From NCBI RefSeq assembly GCF_000971155.1, contig NZ_BBLX01000002.1:186001-250000 (forward strand): 64,000 nucleotides of DNA, read 5' to 3'. The notes under the pieces are model-generated. The model saw only the letters and a list, made by a program, of their open reading frames with translations, was not told the origin of the DNA and did not search any database. The stretch is from Demequina maris. GTDB taxonomy: Bacteria; Actinomycetota; Actinomycetes; Actinomycetales; Demequinaceae. Shown here piece by piece: positions 34,404-43,136 of the stretch (the stretch's first letter is position 1; every line of letters begins with the position of its first letter). The position numbers and the translations under genes are program-made.

Positions 34404-34404
34404 G

Positions 34405-34424
34405 AACCTACGATACCGTAGGTT
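34405..34424. promoter_or_regulatory. Perfect palindromic operator before trhA
   Basis: AACCTACG (34405-34412) and CGTAGGTT (34417-34424) form a perfect 8-base inverted repeat with a 4-base centre ATAC. It ends 1 base from the trhA start codon and covers the TATCGT hexamer that would be its -10 element. The arrangement fits a TetR-like or similar dimeric repressor site. The prenyltransferase starts 66 bases away on the other side and might share it. Confidence 0.65.
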
Positions 34425-34490
34425 ATGCGGCGGGAGTACGGTTGACGCACCGCCCGCACGCAAGTCGGGCACGACCAGGAACGGACGTCG

Positions 34491-35255
34491 ATGGGCCTGA
34501 GCTCGCTGCTGTACGGGACGTACGAGAAGCGGCTGGCGCGCACCCTCAAGCGGACCGCGAAGCCGCCCCGGCACATCGGCGTGATCCTCGACGGCAACCG
34601 CCGCTGGGCCAAGCAGACGGGCGCATCGGCCTCGCACGGCCACCAGCGCGGTGCCGACAAGATCACCGAGGTGCTCGAGTGGTCGCAGGACGCCGGGGTC
34701 GAGGTCGTGACCCTGTGGATGCTGTCGACGGACAACCTCCTGCGCGACCCGAAGGAGCTCGCGCCGCTGCTCGAGATCATCGCCACGGCGATCGAGCGGC
34801 TGGCCGACGACGGCCGCTGGCGGCTGCGCCACGTGGGCGACGCCTCGCTGCTGCCGGAGGAGACGGCCGCGCGGATCTCCGCGGCGGTCGCGCGCACACT
34901 CGACGCTCCGGGACTGCACGTCAACGTGGCGGTCGGCTATGGCGGCCGGCACGAGATCGCGGAGGCGGTCCGCAGCTTCCTGCGCGCCGGCGTGGACGCG
35001 GGGCACTCGCTCGAGGAGGTCGCCGAGGACTTCTCCGTCGAGCACATCGCCGAGCACCTCTACACGAAGGGTCAGCCGGACCCCGACCTGGTGATCCGCA
35101 CGTCGGGGGAGCAGCGGCTCGGCGGCTTCCTGCTGTGGCAGAGCGCGCACTCGGAGTTCTACTTCTGCGAGGCGTACTGGCCCGACTTCCGGCGCATCGA
35201 CTTCCTGCGCGCGCTGCGCGACTTCTCGCAGCGCGAGCGTCGGCTCGGGCGCTAG
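34491..35255 (+). CDS. uppS: Cis-prenyltransferase (isoprenyl transferase, UppS/Rv1086 type)
   Basis: A 254-residue Z-isoprenyl diphosphate synthase. The catalytic aspartate is D34 in IGVILDGNRRWAKQTG. The other conserved regions are TLWMLSTDNLLRD, NVAVGYGGRHEIAEA and the C-terminal DLVIRTSGEQRLGGFLLWQ plus HSEFYFCEAYWPDF. It elongates allylic diphosphates for cell-wall lipid carriers. Synteny with trhA resembles Rv1086, which makes short-chain Z,E-farnesyl diphosphate, so product length (farnesyl versus undecaprenyl/decaprenyl) cannot be stated from sequence alone. Confidence 0.92.
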   Translation: MGLSSLLYGTYEKRLARTLKRTAKPPRHIGVILDGNRRWAKQTGASASHGHQRGADKITEVLEWSQDAGVEVVTLWMLSTDNLLRDPKELAPLLEIIATAIERLADDGRWRLRHVGDASLLPEETAARISAAVARTLDAPGLHVNVAVGYGGRHEIAEAVRSFLRAGVDAGHSLEEVAEDFSVEHIAEHLYTKGQPDPDLVIRTSGEQRLGGFLLWQSAHSEFYFCEAYWPDFRRIDFLRALRDFSQRERRLGR

Positions 35256-35620
35256 CGGCGCCGATCCGCCGGCGCCTCTCCACACGGGCGACCCCTCGAT
35301 CGAGCGTGCTCCCGGCGTGTCGCGCGCGACACGCCGAGCCGTGTGTGGAGCAGCGGTCGAGCCGTGTGGAGAGGTGCTCGCGCGGGGTGGGGGCCGTCCC
35401 CGCAGGCAGATCAAGCACCCCCTCACGAATCGGACACGCCCGAGCGCGGGGTGCAAGTTACATCTATGTGAACACTTCGCGGCGTGTCTCCCGGCGGGGG
35501 TGGATATCGGCGTAGCGTCGGCCTCGTGGTAACGCAACACCGACGCATCGCTGGGATGCGAACGTAGACAATCGCCGACAGGGCGGTTGGCGCCCTGCGG
35601 CCTGAACGCTGGGAGCCCTG
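35256..35620. other. 365-base gap between the prenyltransferase and phoH genes
   Basis: No protein-like open frame is supported. The left third holds a nested palindrome (35275-35374). Then come a 7-base inverted repeat GCACCCC/GGGGTGC (35415-35421 and 35448-35454) and an AT-richer patch at 35455-35481 with ACATCTATGT, which is not matched to a known site. The presumed phoH promoter lies between there and 35600 but no single -10 stands out (TAGCGT at 35514 and TAGACA near 35566 are candidates). Confidence 0.5.
35275..35374. repeat. Nested inverted repeat with a 22-base perfect palindrome
   Basis: Outer arms CCTCTCCACACGG (35275-35287) and CCGTGTGGAGAGG (35362-35374) are a perfect 13-base inverted repeat. 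Between them sits the perfect palindrome at 35314-35335 (GGCGTGTCGCG followed by its exact complement). A near-direct repeat, GAGCCGTGTG with an optional TG then GAG, occurs twice at about 35336-35372. It starts 20 bases after the prenyltransferase stop. It could be a composite terminator or cruciform. Its function is unknown. Confidence 0.65.
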
Positions 35621-36988
35621 TTGACCACCTCGCCTAGCACCGTCCCTGCCACCGAGACCGACGCCGCCGCCGAGACGGCAGTCCGCACGTTCGTGCTGGA
35701 CACGTCGGTGCTCCTCTCCGATCCGCGTGCGTTGAAGCGGTTCGCGGAGCACGCGGTGGTCCTGCCCGTGGTCGTCATCACGGAGCTCGAGGCGAAACGG
35801 CATCACCCGGAGCTGGGCTACTTCGCACGGTCGGCGCTGCGCATGCTGGACGAGCTGCGCGTGAGCCACGGCAAGCTGGACGAGCCGGTCGCGGTCAACG
35901 CGACGGGCGGCACCCTGCGGGTCGAGCTCAACCACACGGACCCCGAGGTGCTGCCGTCGGGCTTCCGCCTGGGCGACAACGACACGCGCATCCTCGCGGT
36001 CGCGGCGAACCTCGCGGCCGAGGGGCACGCCGTCACGGTGGTCTCCAAGGACCTGCCGATGCGCGTCAAGGCCTCGGCCCTGGGCATCGAGGCGGAGGAG
36101 TACCGCGCGGAGCTCGCCGTCGAGTCCGGCTGGACCGGCATGCGGGAGATCCAGATCTCGGACGAGCAGATGGCCGCCCTGTGGGAGCACGAGGCGCTGC
36201 CCACGCCGGACCCGGCGCTGTGCGGCGAGGACCTCAGCTCGCTTCCGGTGCACACCGGCCTCGTCATCCACGCGGGCCGCGGCAGCGCGCTCGGCCGGGT
36301 GACCGAGGACGGCGCGGTCCGCCTGGTCCGCGGCGACCAGGAGGTGTTCGGGGTGCACGGCCGCTCGGCCGAGCAGCGCATCGCGATCGACCTGCTGCTC
36401 GACGAGTCCGTGGGCATCGTGTCGATGGGCGGCCGCGCCGGCACCGGCAAGAGCGCCCTCGCCCTGTGCGCGGGCCTCGAGGCGGTGATGGAGCGCCGGC
36501 TGCACAAGAAGATCATGGTGTTCCGCCCGCTGTACGCGGTGGGCGGCCAGGACCTGGGCTACCTGCCCGGCGACGCCGCCGAGAAGATGAACCCGTGGGC
36601 GCAGGCCGTGTTCGACACGCTCGGCGCGATGGTCTCCAGCGAGGTGCTCGAGGAGGTGATGGCGCGCGGCATGCTCGAGGTGCTGCCGCTCACGCACATC
36701 CGCGGCCGCTCGCTGCACGACGCGTTCGTGATCGTGGACGAGGCGCAGTCGCTCGAGCGCAACGTGCTCCTCACGATGCTGTCCCGCATCGGCCAGCAGT
36801 CGCGCGTGGTCCTCACGCATGATGTCGCGCAGCGCGACAACCTGCGCGTGGGCCGTCACGACGGCATCGCGGCGGTCATCGAGGCGCTCAAGGGCCACCC
36901 GCTGTTCGCGCACGTGACGCTCGAGCGTTCCGAGCGCTCGGCGGTGGCGGCGCTCGTCACCGACATGCTCGAGCGGCTCGACCTCTAG
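35621..36988 (+). CDS. phoH2: PIN domain-PhoH ATPase fusion protein
   Basis: A 455-residue fusion of an N-terminal PIN RNase domain and a C-terminal PhoH ATPase, as in mycobacterial PhoH2. PIN residues are D27 in [12 protein letters not shown] in [11 protein letters not shown], and [11 protein letters not shown] with [12 protein letters not shown]. The PhoH domain has Walker [12 protein letters not shown] near 269-279, [16 protein letters not shown] and Walker [12 protein letters not shown], then [11 protein letters not shown]. Mycobacterial PhoH2 unwinds and cuts RNA. The TTG start at 35621 has GGGAG five bases upstream. A 15-base-stem terminator follows. Confidence 0.94.
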   Translation: MTTSPSTVPATETDAAAETAVRTFVLDTSVLLSDPRALKRFAEHAVVLPVVVITELEAKRHHPELGYFARSALRMLDELRVSHGKLDEPVAVNATGGTLRVELNHTDPEVLPSGFRLGDNDTRILAVAANLAAEGHAVTVVSKDLPMRVKASALGIEAEEYRAELAVESGWTGMREIQISDEQMAALWEHEALPTPDPALCGEDLSSLPVHTGLVIHAGRGSALGRVTEDGAVRLVRGDQEVFGVHGRSAEQRIAIDLLLDESVGIVSMGGRAGTGKSALALCAGLEAVMERRLHKKIMVFRPLYAVGGQDLGYLPGDAAEKMNPWAQAVFDTLGAMVSSEVLEEVMARGMLEVLPLTHIRGRSLHDAFVIVDEAQSLERNVLLTMLSRIGQQSRVVLTHDVAQRDNLRVGRHDGIAAVIEALKGHPLFAHVTLERSERSAVAALVTDMLERLDL

Positions 36989-36996
36989 GCCCAGCC

Positions 36997-37038
36997 GCGA
37001 CGATGCCCGCCCCCGTCCGCGGAGGCGGGCATCGTCGC
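36997..37038 (+). terminator. Terminator after phoH, containing the motif core
   Basis: Perfect 15-base stem: GCGACGATGCCCGCC (36997-37011) and GGCGGGCATCGTCGC (37024-37038), loop 12 bases, starting 9 bases after the phoH stop. Each arm contains GACGATGC or its complement, one base short of the dispersed 9-mer. Confidence 0.8.
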
Positions 37039-37058
37039 GTCCGGGCCACACTGGGAGG

Positions 37059-37712
37059 GTGAGCGAGGGCACGATGCGGGGGCTCGCGACCGTCGGGGCG
37101 GTGGTGCCGCCGGCGTTCGTCGCGCTGACGCTCGCGCTGGGCGTGGCGTGGGACGGCTACGACCCGGTCCGGGACACCCAGAGCGAGCTCGGAGCGGTCG
37201 GCTCGCCCGTGCGCTGGGCCATGAACTTGGGTGGCTTCGCGGTGCTCGGGCTCGGGATCCTCGCGTTCGCGGCGGCGTACGGCAAGGCCTTCGCCGGTGC
37301 GGCGGCGACCGTCGCGGTCGTGCTGCTCGCGGCGGCGGGGGTCGGCATGGTCGTCGTCGCGTTCCTGCCGTGCGACGCGGGGTGCGTCGACGTGACCGCC
37401 ACGGGCCGCCTGCACGGCTGGTTCAGCGCGCCGGGGGCGATCGGCCTGCCCGCGGCGGCGATGCTGACGGCGCGTGTGGTCGCGGTCGACGGGCGGCTGG
37501 GGCCGCGGTGGCCCGGGTGGTCGTTCGGGATCGGGCTGGCGAGCCTCGCCTCGGGTCCGGTGATCGCGGCGGACCTGCTGCCGGAGGCGGGCGGCGCGCT
37601 CCAGCGCCTGGGCATGTGGCTCGCGCTCGGCTGGATGAGCGCGTTCGCGTGGACGATGCGGGGGCTGGCGCCGCGGGCGGACGCGACGAGGCCCCGCCCA
37701 CCTGCGCGGTGA
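37059..37712 (+). CDS. DUF998 family membrane protein
   Basis: A 217-residue, six-span membrane protein of the DUF998 family, function unknown. Spans include VGAVVPPAFVALTLALGVAW, NLGGFAVLGLGILAFAAAY and AAATVAVVLLAAAGVGMVVVAFLP. The loop YDPVRDTQSELGAVGSPVRW after the first span is typical, and the CDAGC pair follows the third. The start is uncertain: GTG 37059 has GGGAGG touching it and CACACT 6 bases upstream (leaderless), while ATG 37074 has an AGGG site. A copy of the motif lies near its end in an uncommon frame (WTMR). Confidence 0.85.
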   Translation: MSEGTMRGLATVGAVVPPAFVALTLALGVAWDGYDPVRDTQSELGAVGSPVRWAMNLGGFAVLGLGILAFAAAYGKAFAGAAATVAVVLLAAAGVGMVVVAFLPCDAGCVDVTATGRLHGWFSAPGAIGLPAAAMLTARVVAVDGRLGPRWPGWSFGIGLASLASGPVIAADLLPEAGGALQRLGMWLALGWMSAFAWTMRGLAPRADATRPRPPAR

Positions 37713-37723
37713 GCGGGGCCTCG
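37687..37723. terminator. Bidirectional terminator between DUF998 and the iron-binding lipoprotein
   Basis: CGAGGCCCCGC and GCGGGGCCTCG form an 11-base inverted repeat spanning the DUF998 stop codon (37710-37712). It lies 17 bases beyond the stop of the opposing lipoprotein gene, so it can serve both convergent transcripts. Confidence 0.7.
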
Positions 37724-37739
37724 TGCGGCGTGCGGGCGA

Positions 37740-38837
37740 TCAGCCCTCCGAGGAGAACTCCACGACCTCGGTGGCGGGGTCGCCGTCCAGCGCCTGCTCG
37801 AGCATCGGCACGAACGCGTCGAGCGCGTACGCGATCGACGACGGCGAGTTCGCGAAGAACGCGCCCTCGAGGACCGGGTCGGACAGCCAGATGCTGCCGC
37901 CCTTCTCGGTGAGGCCGAGCGAGTCGAACAGCGGCAGCGCCTGGAGCTCGGTGCGCGCGTCGGGGGTGGTCGCCACCTGCCACACGATCGAGTCGAGGTC
38001 GGTCAGCACGTCGAGCTTCTCCGCGCTGATCTGCATCCAGGCGGCGTCGGTGCCCTCGATCGACGCGACGTCGAGGCCGACGTTCGCGAGGAACTGGTTG
38101 CGGGTGTCCGAGGCGGCGTAGACGAAGGCCTGGCCCTCGTAGAAGCCGCCGACCTGCGAGGTCTTGCCCGCCCACTCGGGGTGCGCCTCGCGGACCTCGG
38201 CGTAGGCCGCGTCGATGTCCTCGATGATGGTCTCGGCCTCGTCGGTGGTGCCGGTGGCCTCGGCGAGCAGCGTGAGCTCGTCGGCGAGGGTGACGCCCCA
38301 CTCGACGGTCTCGACGCCGTCCGAGCCGGTGGCCGGGCGGGTCACCACGGGCGCGATGCCCGAGAGGAGGTCGTACTCCTCCTGCGTCATGGTGTGGTTG
38401 GGGTAGGTCGCGACGATGAGGTCGGGCTCGAACGAGGCGATGAGCTCCGCGTCGTACGTGGTGGTGCCGGGCTCGAAGAGCTCGGGCTCCGCGCCGGCCG
38501 CGATGCGGTCCTCCTCGGCCCACGGGCCGGTGCCGTTGTCGTAGCCCTGCCAGCTGACGGGCACGGCGACCGGCGCGACGCCGAGCGCGTACAGGTACTC
38601 GTGCTCGTGCGAGCCGAGCGTGACGACGCGCTGGGGCTCGGACTCGACGACGACCTCGCCCATGGCGGTGTCGAGCGTGACCGGGAAGGCCGACGAGGTC
38701 TCCTCGGCGGCGGGCGCCGCGGAGGTGCTCGCCTCGGTCTCCTCGGAGGTGCCCGACGCGCACGCCGTGAGCGCGAGGGCCGCGGCGGCGGCCATGCCGA
38801 TCGCGCCGGCGCGGCGCTTCGTGGTGGTGGTGAGCAT
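37740..38837 (-). CDS. Iron-siderophore ABC transporter, substrate-binding lipoprotein
   Basis: A 365-residue FhuD/FepB-type binding lipoprotein. The lipobox LALTAC places the acylated cysteine at C26, followed by a Ser/Glu/Ala tether to about residue 48. The mature protein has QRVVTLGSHEHEYLYALGVAPVAV, the lobe-linking region SFEPDLIVATYPNHTMT, and a C-terminal lobe with GGSIWLSDPVLEGAFF. AAAGGAC precedes the ATG. It is the last gene of the four-gene uptake operon controlled by an iron box. The siderophore type is unknown. Confidence 0.9.
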   Translation of the reverse strand: MLTTTTKRRAGAIGMAAAAALALTACASGTSEETEASTSAAPAAEETSSAFPVTLDTAMGEVVVESEPQRVVTLGSHEHEYLYALGVAPVAVPVSWQGYDNGTGPWAEEDRIAAGAEPELFEPGTTTYDAELIASFEPDLIVATYPNHTMTQEEYDLLSGIAPVVTRPATGSDGVETVEWGVTLADELTLLAEATGTTDEAETIIEDIDAAYAEVREAHPEWAGKTSQVGGFYEGQAFVYAASDTRNQFLANVGLDVASIEGTDAAWMQISAEKLDVLTDLDSIVWQVATTPDARTELQALPLFDSLGLTEKGGSIWLSDPVLEGAFFANSPSSIAYALDAFVPMLEQALDGDPATEVVEFSSEG

Positions 38838-38893
38838 GGTGGTCCTTTCGGGGGATCGGTAGGTGGGACGGTTGGGGTGGGAGGGCGTCGCGG

Positions 38894-39688
38894 CTACCGC
38901 GCGCCTCCGGGCCCGTGCGCGGGCACCACGAGCGGGGTGCCGGTGACGGGGTCGGTGAGCACGCGCGCCTCGAGCGAGAACACGTCGCGGATGAGCTCCT
39001 CGGTGAGGACGTCGCCCGGCGCGCCGGCGGCGGCGACCACGCCGTCGCGCATCGCGATGACGTGGTGCGCGTAGCGGGCGGCCTGGTGGAGGTCGTGGAC
39101 GACCATCACGATGGTCCGCTCCTGCCGGGTGTTGAGCCGGTGCAGCAGGTCCATGACGTCGTACTGGTGCGCGATGTCCAGGTACGTGGTGGGCTCGTCG
39201 AGGATCATCAGCGGCGTGTCCTGCGCGAGGGTCATCGCGATCCACGCGCGCTGGCGCTGGCCGCCCGACAGCTCGTCGACCACGACGTCCTGGATGTCGG
39301 TGAGCGCGGTGGAGTGCAGCGCGGACATGACCGCGGTCTCGTCCTGCGCGCTCCACGGGCGCAGCACCTTCTGGTGCGGGGTGCGCCCGCGCGCGACGAG
39401 CTCCTTGACCGTGATGCCGGCCGGCGCGATCGGCGACTGCGGGAGCAGGCCCACGCGGCGGGCGACCTCGCGGGTGGGCACGCGGTGGATGTCCTCGCCG
39501 TCGAGCAGCACGGTGCCGGAACTGGGGGACAGCAGGCGGACGAGGGCGCGCAGCAGGGTGGACTTGCCGCACCCGTTCGGGCCGACGATCGCCGTGATCC
39601 GGCCGTCGGGGATGTCGACGTCGACGCCGCGGACGATGGGCGCGCCGCCGTAGCCGATGACGGCCTCGCGGGTCTGGAGCCTGGTCAT
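38894..39688 (-). CDS. Iron-siderophore ABC transporter, ATP-binding protein
   Basis: A 264-residue FecE/FepC-type ATPase. Walker A is VGPNGCGKSTLLRAL, the signature ELSGGQRQRAWIAMTLAQ, Walker B PLMILDEPTTYLDIAHQ, and the switch VVHDLHQAARYAHHVI. It energises the two permeases encoded upstream; its ATG overlaps the second permease's TGA (ATGA). The binding-protein gene begins 56 bases downstream, in the same direction. Confidence 0.94.
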   Translation of the reverse strand: MTRLQTREAVIGYGGAPIVRGVDVDIPDGRITAIVGPNGCGKSTLLRALVRLLSPSSGTVLLDGEDIHRVPTREVARRVGLLPQSPIAPAGITVKELVARGRTPHQKVLRPWSAQDETAVMSALHSTALTDIQDVVVDELSGGQRQRAWIAMTLAQDTPLMILDEPTTYLDIAHQYDVMDLLHRLNTRQERTIVMVVHDLHQAARYAHHVIAMRDGVVAAAGAPGDVLTEELIRDVFSLEARVLTDPVTGTPLVVPAHGPGGAR

Positions 39689-40716
39689 GACGGACCTCCT
39701 CGGGACGCGCGCCACACGAGCCACAGCAGGTACGGCGCGCCCACGACGGCGGTGAAGACGCCGACGGGGAACTGAAGGGTGGCGGGCATCAGCTGCGAGA
39801 GCTGGTCCGCCGCGAGCAGGAGCAGTGCGCCCATGAGCGCGGACGGCAGCAGCGTGACGCCGGCGCTGCGGGTGGCGCGCAGCGCGAGCGCCGGCGCGAC
39901 GAGGGCGATGAAGCCGATGGGGCCGGTGACGGCGACGGCGCCCGCGGCGAGCAGCACCGAGCACACGGCGAGGACCGCGCGCGACGAGCCCACGGGGATG
40001 CCCAGGGCGCGTGCCGCATCGTCCCCCATCTCCATGGTCCGCAGCGAGCGCGCGTGCCACAGGACCACCGGCAGCAGGATGGCGAGGACGGCGGCGGCGA
40101 CGCTGACGTGCGTCCAGGTGCGGCCCGTGACCGAGCCGACGAGCCACCCGAGGGCGTTGCCAGCATCGTGCACGTCCATGCGCGTGAGGGCGTACTGCGT
40201 GACCGCTTGGGCGACGAAGCCCATGCCGATGCCCGCGAGGATGAGGCGCAGCGGGACGATGCCGCGGCGCCACGACAGCGCGAGGATCAGCGCGGCGGTG
40301 GTGAGGGCGCCGACCACCGCGCCGGCCGCGGTGACCCACAGCGACGTCGCGCCGACGAGCCAGATCGTGAGAACCGCGCCCGTGCCCGCGCCCATGCTGA
40401 TGCCGATGAAGTCGGGCGAGGCGAGCGGGTTGCGGGTGAGCGACTGCAGGACCGCGCCGGCGACGCCGAGCATGGCCCCCACGAGCACCGCGGTGAGCGC
40501 GCGCGGCGCGCGGACCTGGCCGACGATGAAGTCCGCCGGGGCGCCCACCGGGATGCCGACGGCGGCCTTGAGGGAGTCGAGCACGGTGATGCCGGACTGG
40601 CCCTGCACGAGCGCGAAGATCACCAGCGCGGCGAGGGCGGCGAGCATGACCAGGCCCACGGCGAACGTGCGGCGGTGCGTGGTGATGCCGAGCGGGCCGA
40701 TGCGGAGGATCCTCAC
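39685..40716 (-). CDS. Iron-siderophore ABC transporter, permease (FecD-like)
   Basis: A 343-residue FecCD-family permease with about nine spans. Hallmarks are VGQVRAPRALTAVLVGAMLGVAGAVLQ and SLTRNPLASPDFIGISMGAGTG, with ALGIPVGSSRAVLAV and VTGPIGFIALVAPALALRAT later. The GTG start at 40716 overlaps the upstream permease stop by 4 bases. It forms the membrane channel together with the FecC-like partner. Two motif copies lie in it: one encodes GDDAAR, the other GIVP. Confidence 0.93.
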   Translation of the reverse strand: MRILRIGPLGITTHRRTFAVGLVMLAALAALVIFALVQGQSGITVLDSLKAAVGIPVGAPADFIVGQVRAPRALTAVLVGAMLGVAGAVLQSLTRNPLASPDFIGISMGAGTGAVLTIWLVGATSLWVTAAGAVVGALTTAALILALSWRRGIVPLRLILAGIGMGFVAQAVTQYALTRMDVHDAGNALGWLVGSVTGRTWTHVSVAAAVLAILLPVVLWHARSLRTMEMGDDAARALGIPVGSSRAVLAVCSVLLAAGAVAVTGPIGFIALVAPALALRATRSAGVTLLPSALMGALLLLAADQLSQLMPATLQFPVGVFTAVVGAPYLLWLVWRASRGGPS

Positions 40717-41708
40717 AGCTCCACCACCTTCATGCGCCGCGACATCAGCGCGAAGATGAGGCCGCCGATGAAGGCGGTGGTGATGCCTACGCCGATCTCT
40801 CCCGGGGGAGCGATGACGCGGCCGATCACATCGCACACCAGCACCAGGGCCGCGCCGCCGAGCGCGCTCACGACCACGAGCCACGGCAGCGAGGCGCCGA
40901 TGAGCGCCCGCGCCAGGTGCGGGACCGCGAGGCCGACGAAGACGATGGGGCCGGCCGCCGCGGTGGCGGCCGCCGCGAGAAGGGTGACGAGGACGATGAT
41001 GACCGTCCGGATGGCGCCGATGCGCACGCCCAGGGCGCGTGCGGCGTCCTCGCCGAGCGCCACGGCCTCGAGCTGGCGCGAGGCGAACAGCGCGGCCACG
41101 ATCGCGATCGCGACGAGCGGCACGAGGGCCGCGACGTCCTCCGACTGGCGGCCCGTGAGCGAGCCCGCGACCCACAGGCGGTACTGATCGAGCGTGGCGT
41201 CGTCGACCATGAGCACGGCGTACGTGACGGAGCTGATGAGCGCCGTGAGCGCGACGCCGGCGAGCGCGAGCCTTACCGGCGCGCCCGCGGCGGCTCCGCG
41301 CGCGCCGATCGCGTAGACGAGGACCGCGGCGAGCCCGGCGCCCACGAACGCGATCGGCACCTGGGTCGCGAAGCCCGTCGCGAGGCCCGTGGTGAGCCCG
41401 AGGACGACGGCGAGCGAGGCGCCCGCGTTGATGCCGAGCAGGCCGGGGTCCGCGAACGGGTTGCGCGTGAGCGACTGCATGAGGGCGCCCGCGACGCCGA
41501 GCGCGGCTCCGGCGAGGATGCCGATGAGGGTGCGCGACCAGCGCGACTCGCGGACGATGCGCTGCAGCGGGTCCTCGGGGTCGTAGGACGCGAGCGACTG
41601 CCAGATGGTGCCGAGGTCGATCTGCTTCGCGCCGACCGCGAGCGACAGGGCGATGGCCCCGACGAGCGCCACGAGGCACAGGAGCGCGATGACGGCACGC
41701 TTGCGCAT
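40713..41708 (-). CDS. Iron-siderophore ABC transporter, permease (FecC-like)
   Basis: A 331-residue FecCD-family permease, first gene of the operon. Conserved parts include ESRWSRTLIGILAGAALGVAGALMQ and SLTRNPFADPGLLGINAGAS, with ALGVRIGAIRTVIIVLVTLL and GPIVFVGLAVPHLARALIG in the second half. The paralogous second permease follows with a 4-base overlap. ATG 41708 has GAGGAGTGCG just upstream. Transcription should start near the iron box 43-61 bases upstream. Confidence 0.93.
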   Translation of the reverse strand: MRKRAVIALLCLVALVGAIALSLAVGAKQIDLGTIWQSLASYDPEDPLQRIVRESRWSRTLIGILAGAALGVAGALMQSLTRNPFADPGLLGINAGASLAVVLGLTTGLATGFATQVPIAFVGAGLAAVLVYAIGARGAAAGAPVRLALAGVALTALISSVTYAVLMVDDATLDQYRLWVAGSLTGRQSEDVAALVPLVAIAIVAALFASRQLEAVALGEDAARALGVRIGAIRTVIIVLVTLLAAAATAAAGPIVFVGLAVPHLARALIGASLPWLVVVSALGGAALVLVCDVIGRVIAPPGEIGVGITTAFIGGLIFALMSRRMKVVEL

Positions 41709-41750
41709 CGCACTCCTCGGGTCGGTGGGCCGCGCGTCGAGGCGCGTCGG

Positions 41751-41769
41751 TAAGGCCTGCCTAACCTAG
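41751..41769 (-). promoter_or_regulatory. DtxR/IdeR-like iron box
   Basis: On the minus strand the site reads CTAGGTTAGGCAGGCCTTA, close to the known 19-base iron box TTAGGTTAGGCTAACCTAA, with the left half nearly exact. It lies 43-61 bases before the siderophore permease start. By known DtxR/IdeR biology, iron-loaded repressor would bind here and shut off the four-gene operon. Confidence 0.75.
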
Positions 41770-41821
41770 CCCATCCGGGAGGTATTTGGAAACGCGCTCG
41801 TGCGCTAAATGCGCGCCGGGC

Positions 41822-43129
41822 TCAGTCGTGCGGTCCGGCCTCGGCGTCGATCTCGGGCGCGGGGCACGCGTCGTCCGGCACGGCGACGTCGATCCCGTAG
41901 AGCGCGCGGATGGCCTCGAGGTACTGGGTGGCCTCGCCGGCCTGCGCGTGCTCGCGCGCCCGCACGGTCGGGGTGTGGAGGAGCGTCTTCGCGAAGCGGC
42001 GCAGCGCCTGCTCGACCTCGTCGGCGCGGTCGATGGCCTCCTGCGGGGCGCCGGCGGCCGGCCGCACGCGGGCGACCTCGCGCTCGAGCAGGCCGAAGAC
42101 GTGCTCGCGCAGCGCGACGACCGCGGGGTCGAGCGAGCGCGCGGTCTCGCCGTCGCCGAAGCGGGCGACCGCGTGCGCGACGATCGAGCGGGCGGCGTCG
42201 ATCGCGCCGATGGACTCGCCGGGGGCGTGCGCGCCCACGTCGTCGAGGCCGATCACGGTGACGCCGCGCAGGTCGCCGACGCCGGGGGCGATGTCGCGGT
42301 GGAGCGCCAGGTCGATCAGGGTGACGGGGGTGTCGAGGCCGTGGCGCGCGGAGGCCACGAGCGCGGGCGTGAGCACGACGGACTCGCCGCCGGAGCACGC
42401 GAAGACGACGTCCGCCTCGCGCACCGCGAGCTCGAGACCGTCGAGGTCGACCGCGTCGATGCCGTGGCGGAGCGCGAACTCCTGCGCGCGACCCGACGGC
42501 GAGAAGACGCTGGCGACGTTCGCGCCGCGGCCGTGAAGCGTCCCGACGGCGGTCTCGGCGAGCGCGCCGGTGCCGATGATGAGCACGCGCGCGCCGTCCC
42601 AGCCCACGGTCGCATCCGCGAGGTCGAGCGCGACCGACACGACGGAGCGGCCGGACGTGCCGAGGCCGGTGGAGGAGGCGACCACGCGCGACGTGCGCAG
42701 CGCGGACTGGAAGAGCCGGTCGAGGCGCGGGGTGAGCTGGTGGTGGCGCTGCGCCTCGAGGTGGGCGCGGCGCACCTGGCCGCTGATCTCGCGCTCGCCG
42801 ACGACCATCGACTCGAGGCCCGAGGTGACGGACAGCAGGTGGTGGATCGCGTCGTCGTCCTCGTAGGGCGCCATCGCGTTCTCGATCGTCGCCGGCTCGA
42901 GCGAGCTCGCGCGCGCGATCGCCGCGATGACCTCGCGTCGCGCGGTCTCCGGGTCGTCCGTGTCGACGTACACCTCGAAGCGGTTGCACGTGGGGAGCAC
43001 GACGGCTCCCGACACGGAGCCTCCCGCGGCGATCAGCTCGGCGGCGAGCGCGTCGGCGCCGACCTGGAGCTGCTCGAGCACGGCGAGGTCACGATTGCGG
43101 TGCGAGGCGACGAGGGACATCAGAGACAC
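41822..43129 (-). CDS. hemA: Glutamyl-tRNA reductase
   Basis: A 435-residue HemA that reduces glutamyl-tRNA to glutamate-1-semialdehyde, the first step of tetrapyrrole synthesis. The catalytic cysteine is C48 in VVLPTCNRFEVYV. Further motifs are HHLLSVTSGLESMVVGEREISGQ, SALRTSRVVASSTGLG, the NADPH fold VLIIGTGALAETAVGTL and the C-terminal dimerisation helices. GTG 43129 is chosen because CAGAAT lies exactly 7 bases upstream, mirroring hemE; ATG 43120 in frame is possible. It is divergent from hemE across only 45 bases. Confidence 0.95.
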   Translation of the reverse strand: MSLMSLVASHRNRDLAVLEQLQVGADALAAELIAAGGSVSGAVVLPTCNRFEVYVDTDDPETARREVIAAIARASSLEPATIENAMAPYEDDDAIHHLLSVTSGLESMVVGEREISGQVRRAHLEAQRHHQLTPRLDRLFQSALRTSRVVASSTGLGTSGRSVVSVALDLADATVGWDGARVLIIGTGALAETAVGTLHGRGANVASVFSPSGRAQEFALRHGIDAVDLDGLELAVREADVVFACSGGESVVLTPALVASARHGLDTPVTLIDLALHRDIAPGVGDLRGVTVIGLDDVGAHAPGESIGAIDAARSIVAHAVARFGDGETARSLDPAVVALREHVFGLLEREVARVRPAAGAPQEAIDRADEVEQALRRFAKTLLHTPTVRAREHAQAGEATQYLEAIRALYGIDVAVPDDACPAPEIDAEAGPHD

Positions 43130-43136
43130 GCCCCCA

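Noticed and set aside
35275-35374. TGTGGA/TCCACA elements as DnaA boxes of a replication origin
   Set aside because: They match the DnaA box in only about 7 of 9 bases and no dnaA, dnaN or other origin genes are nearby.
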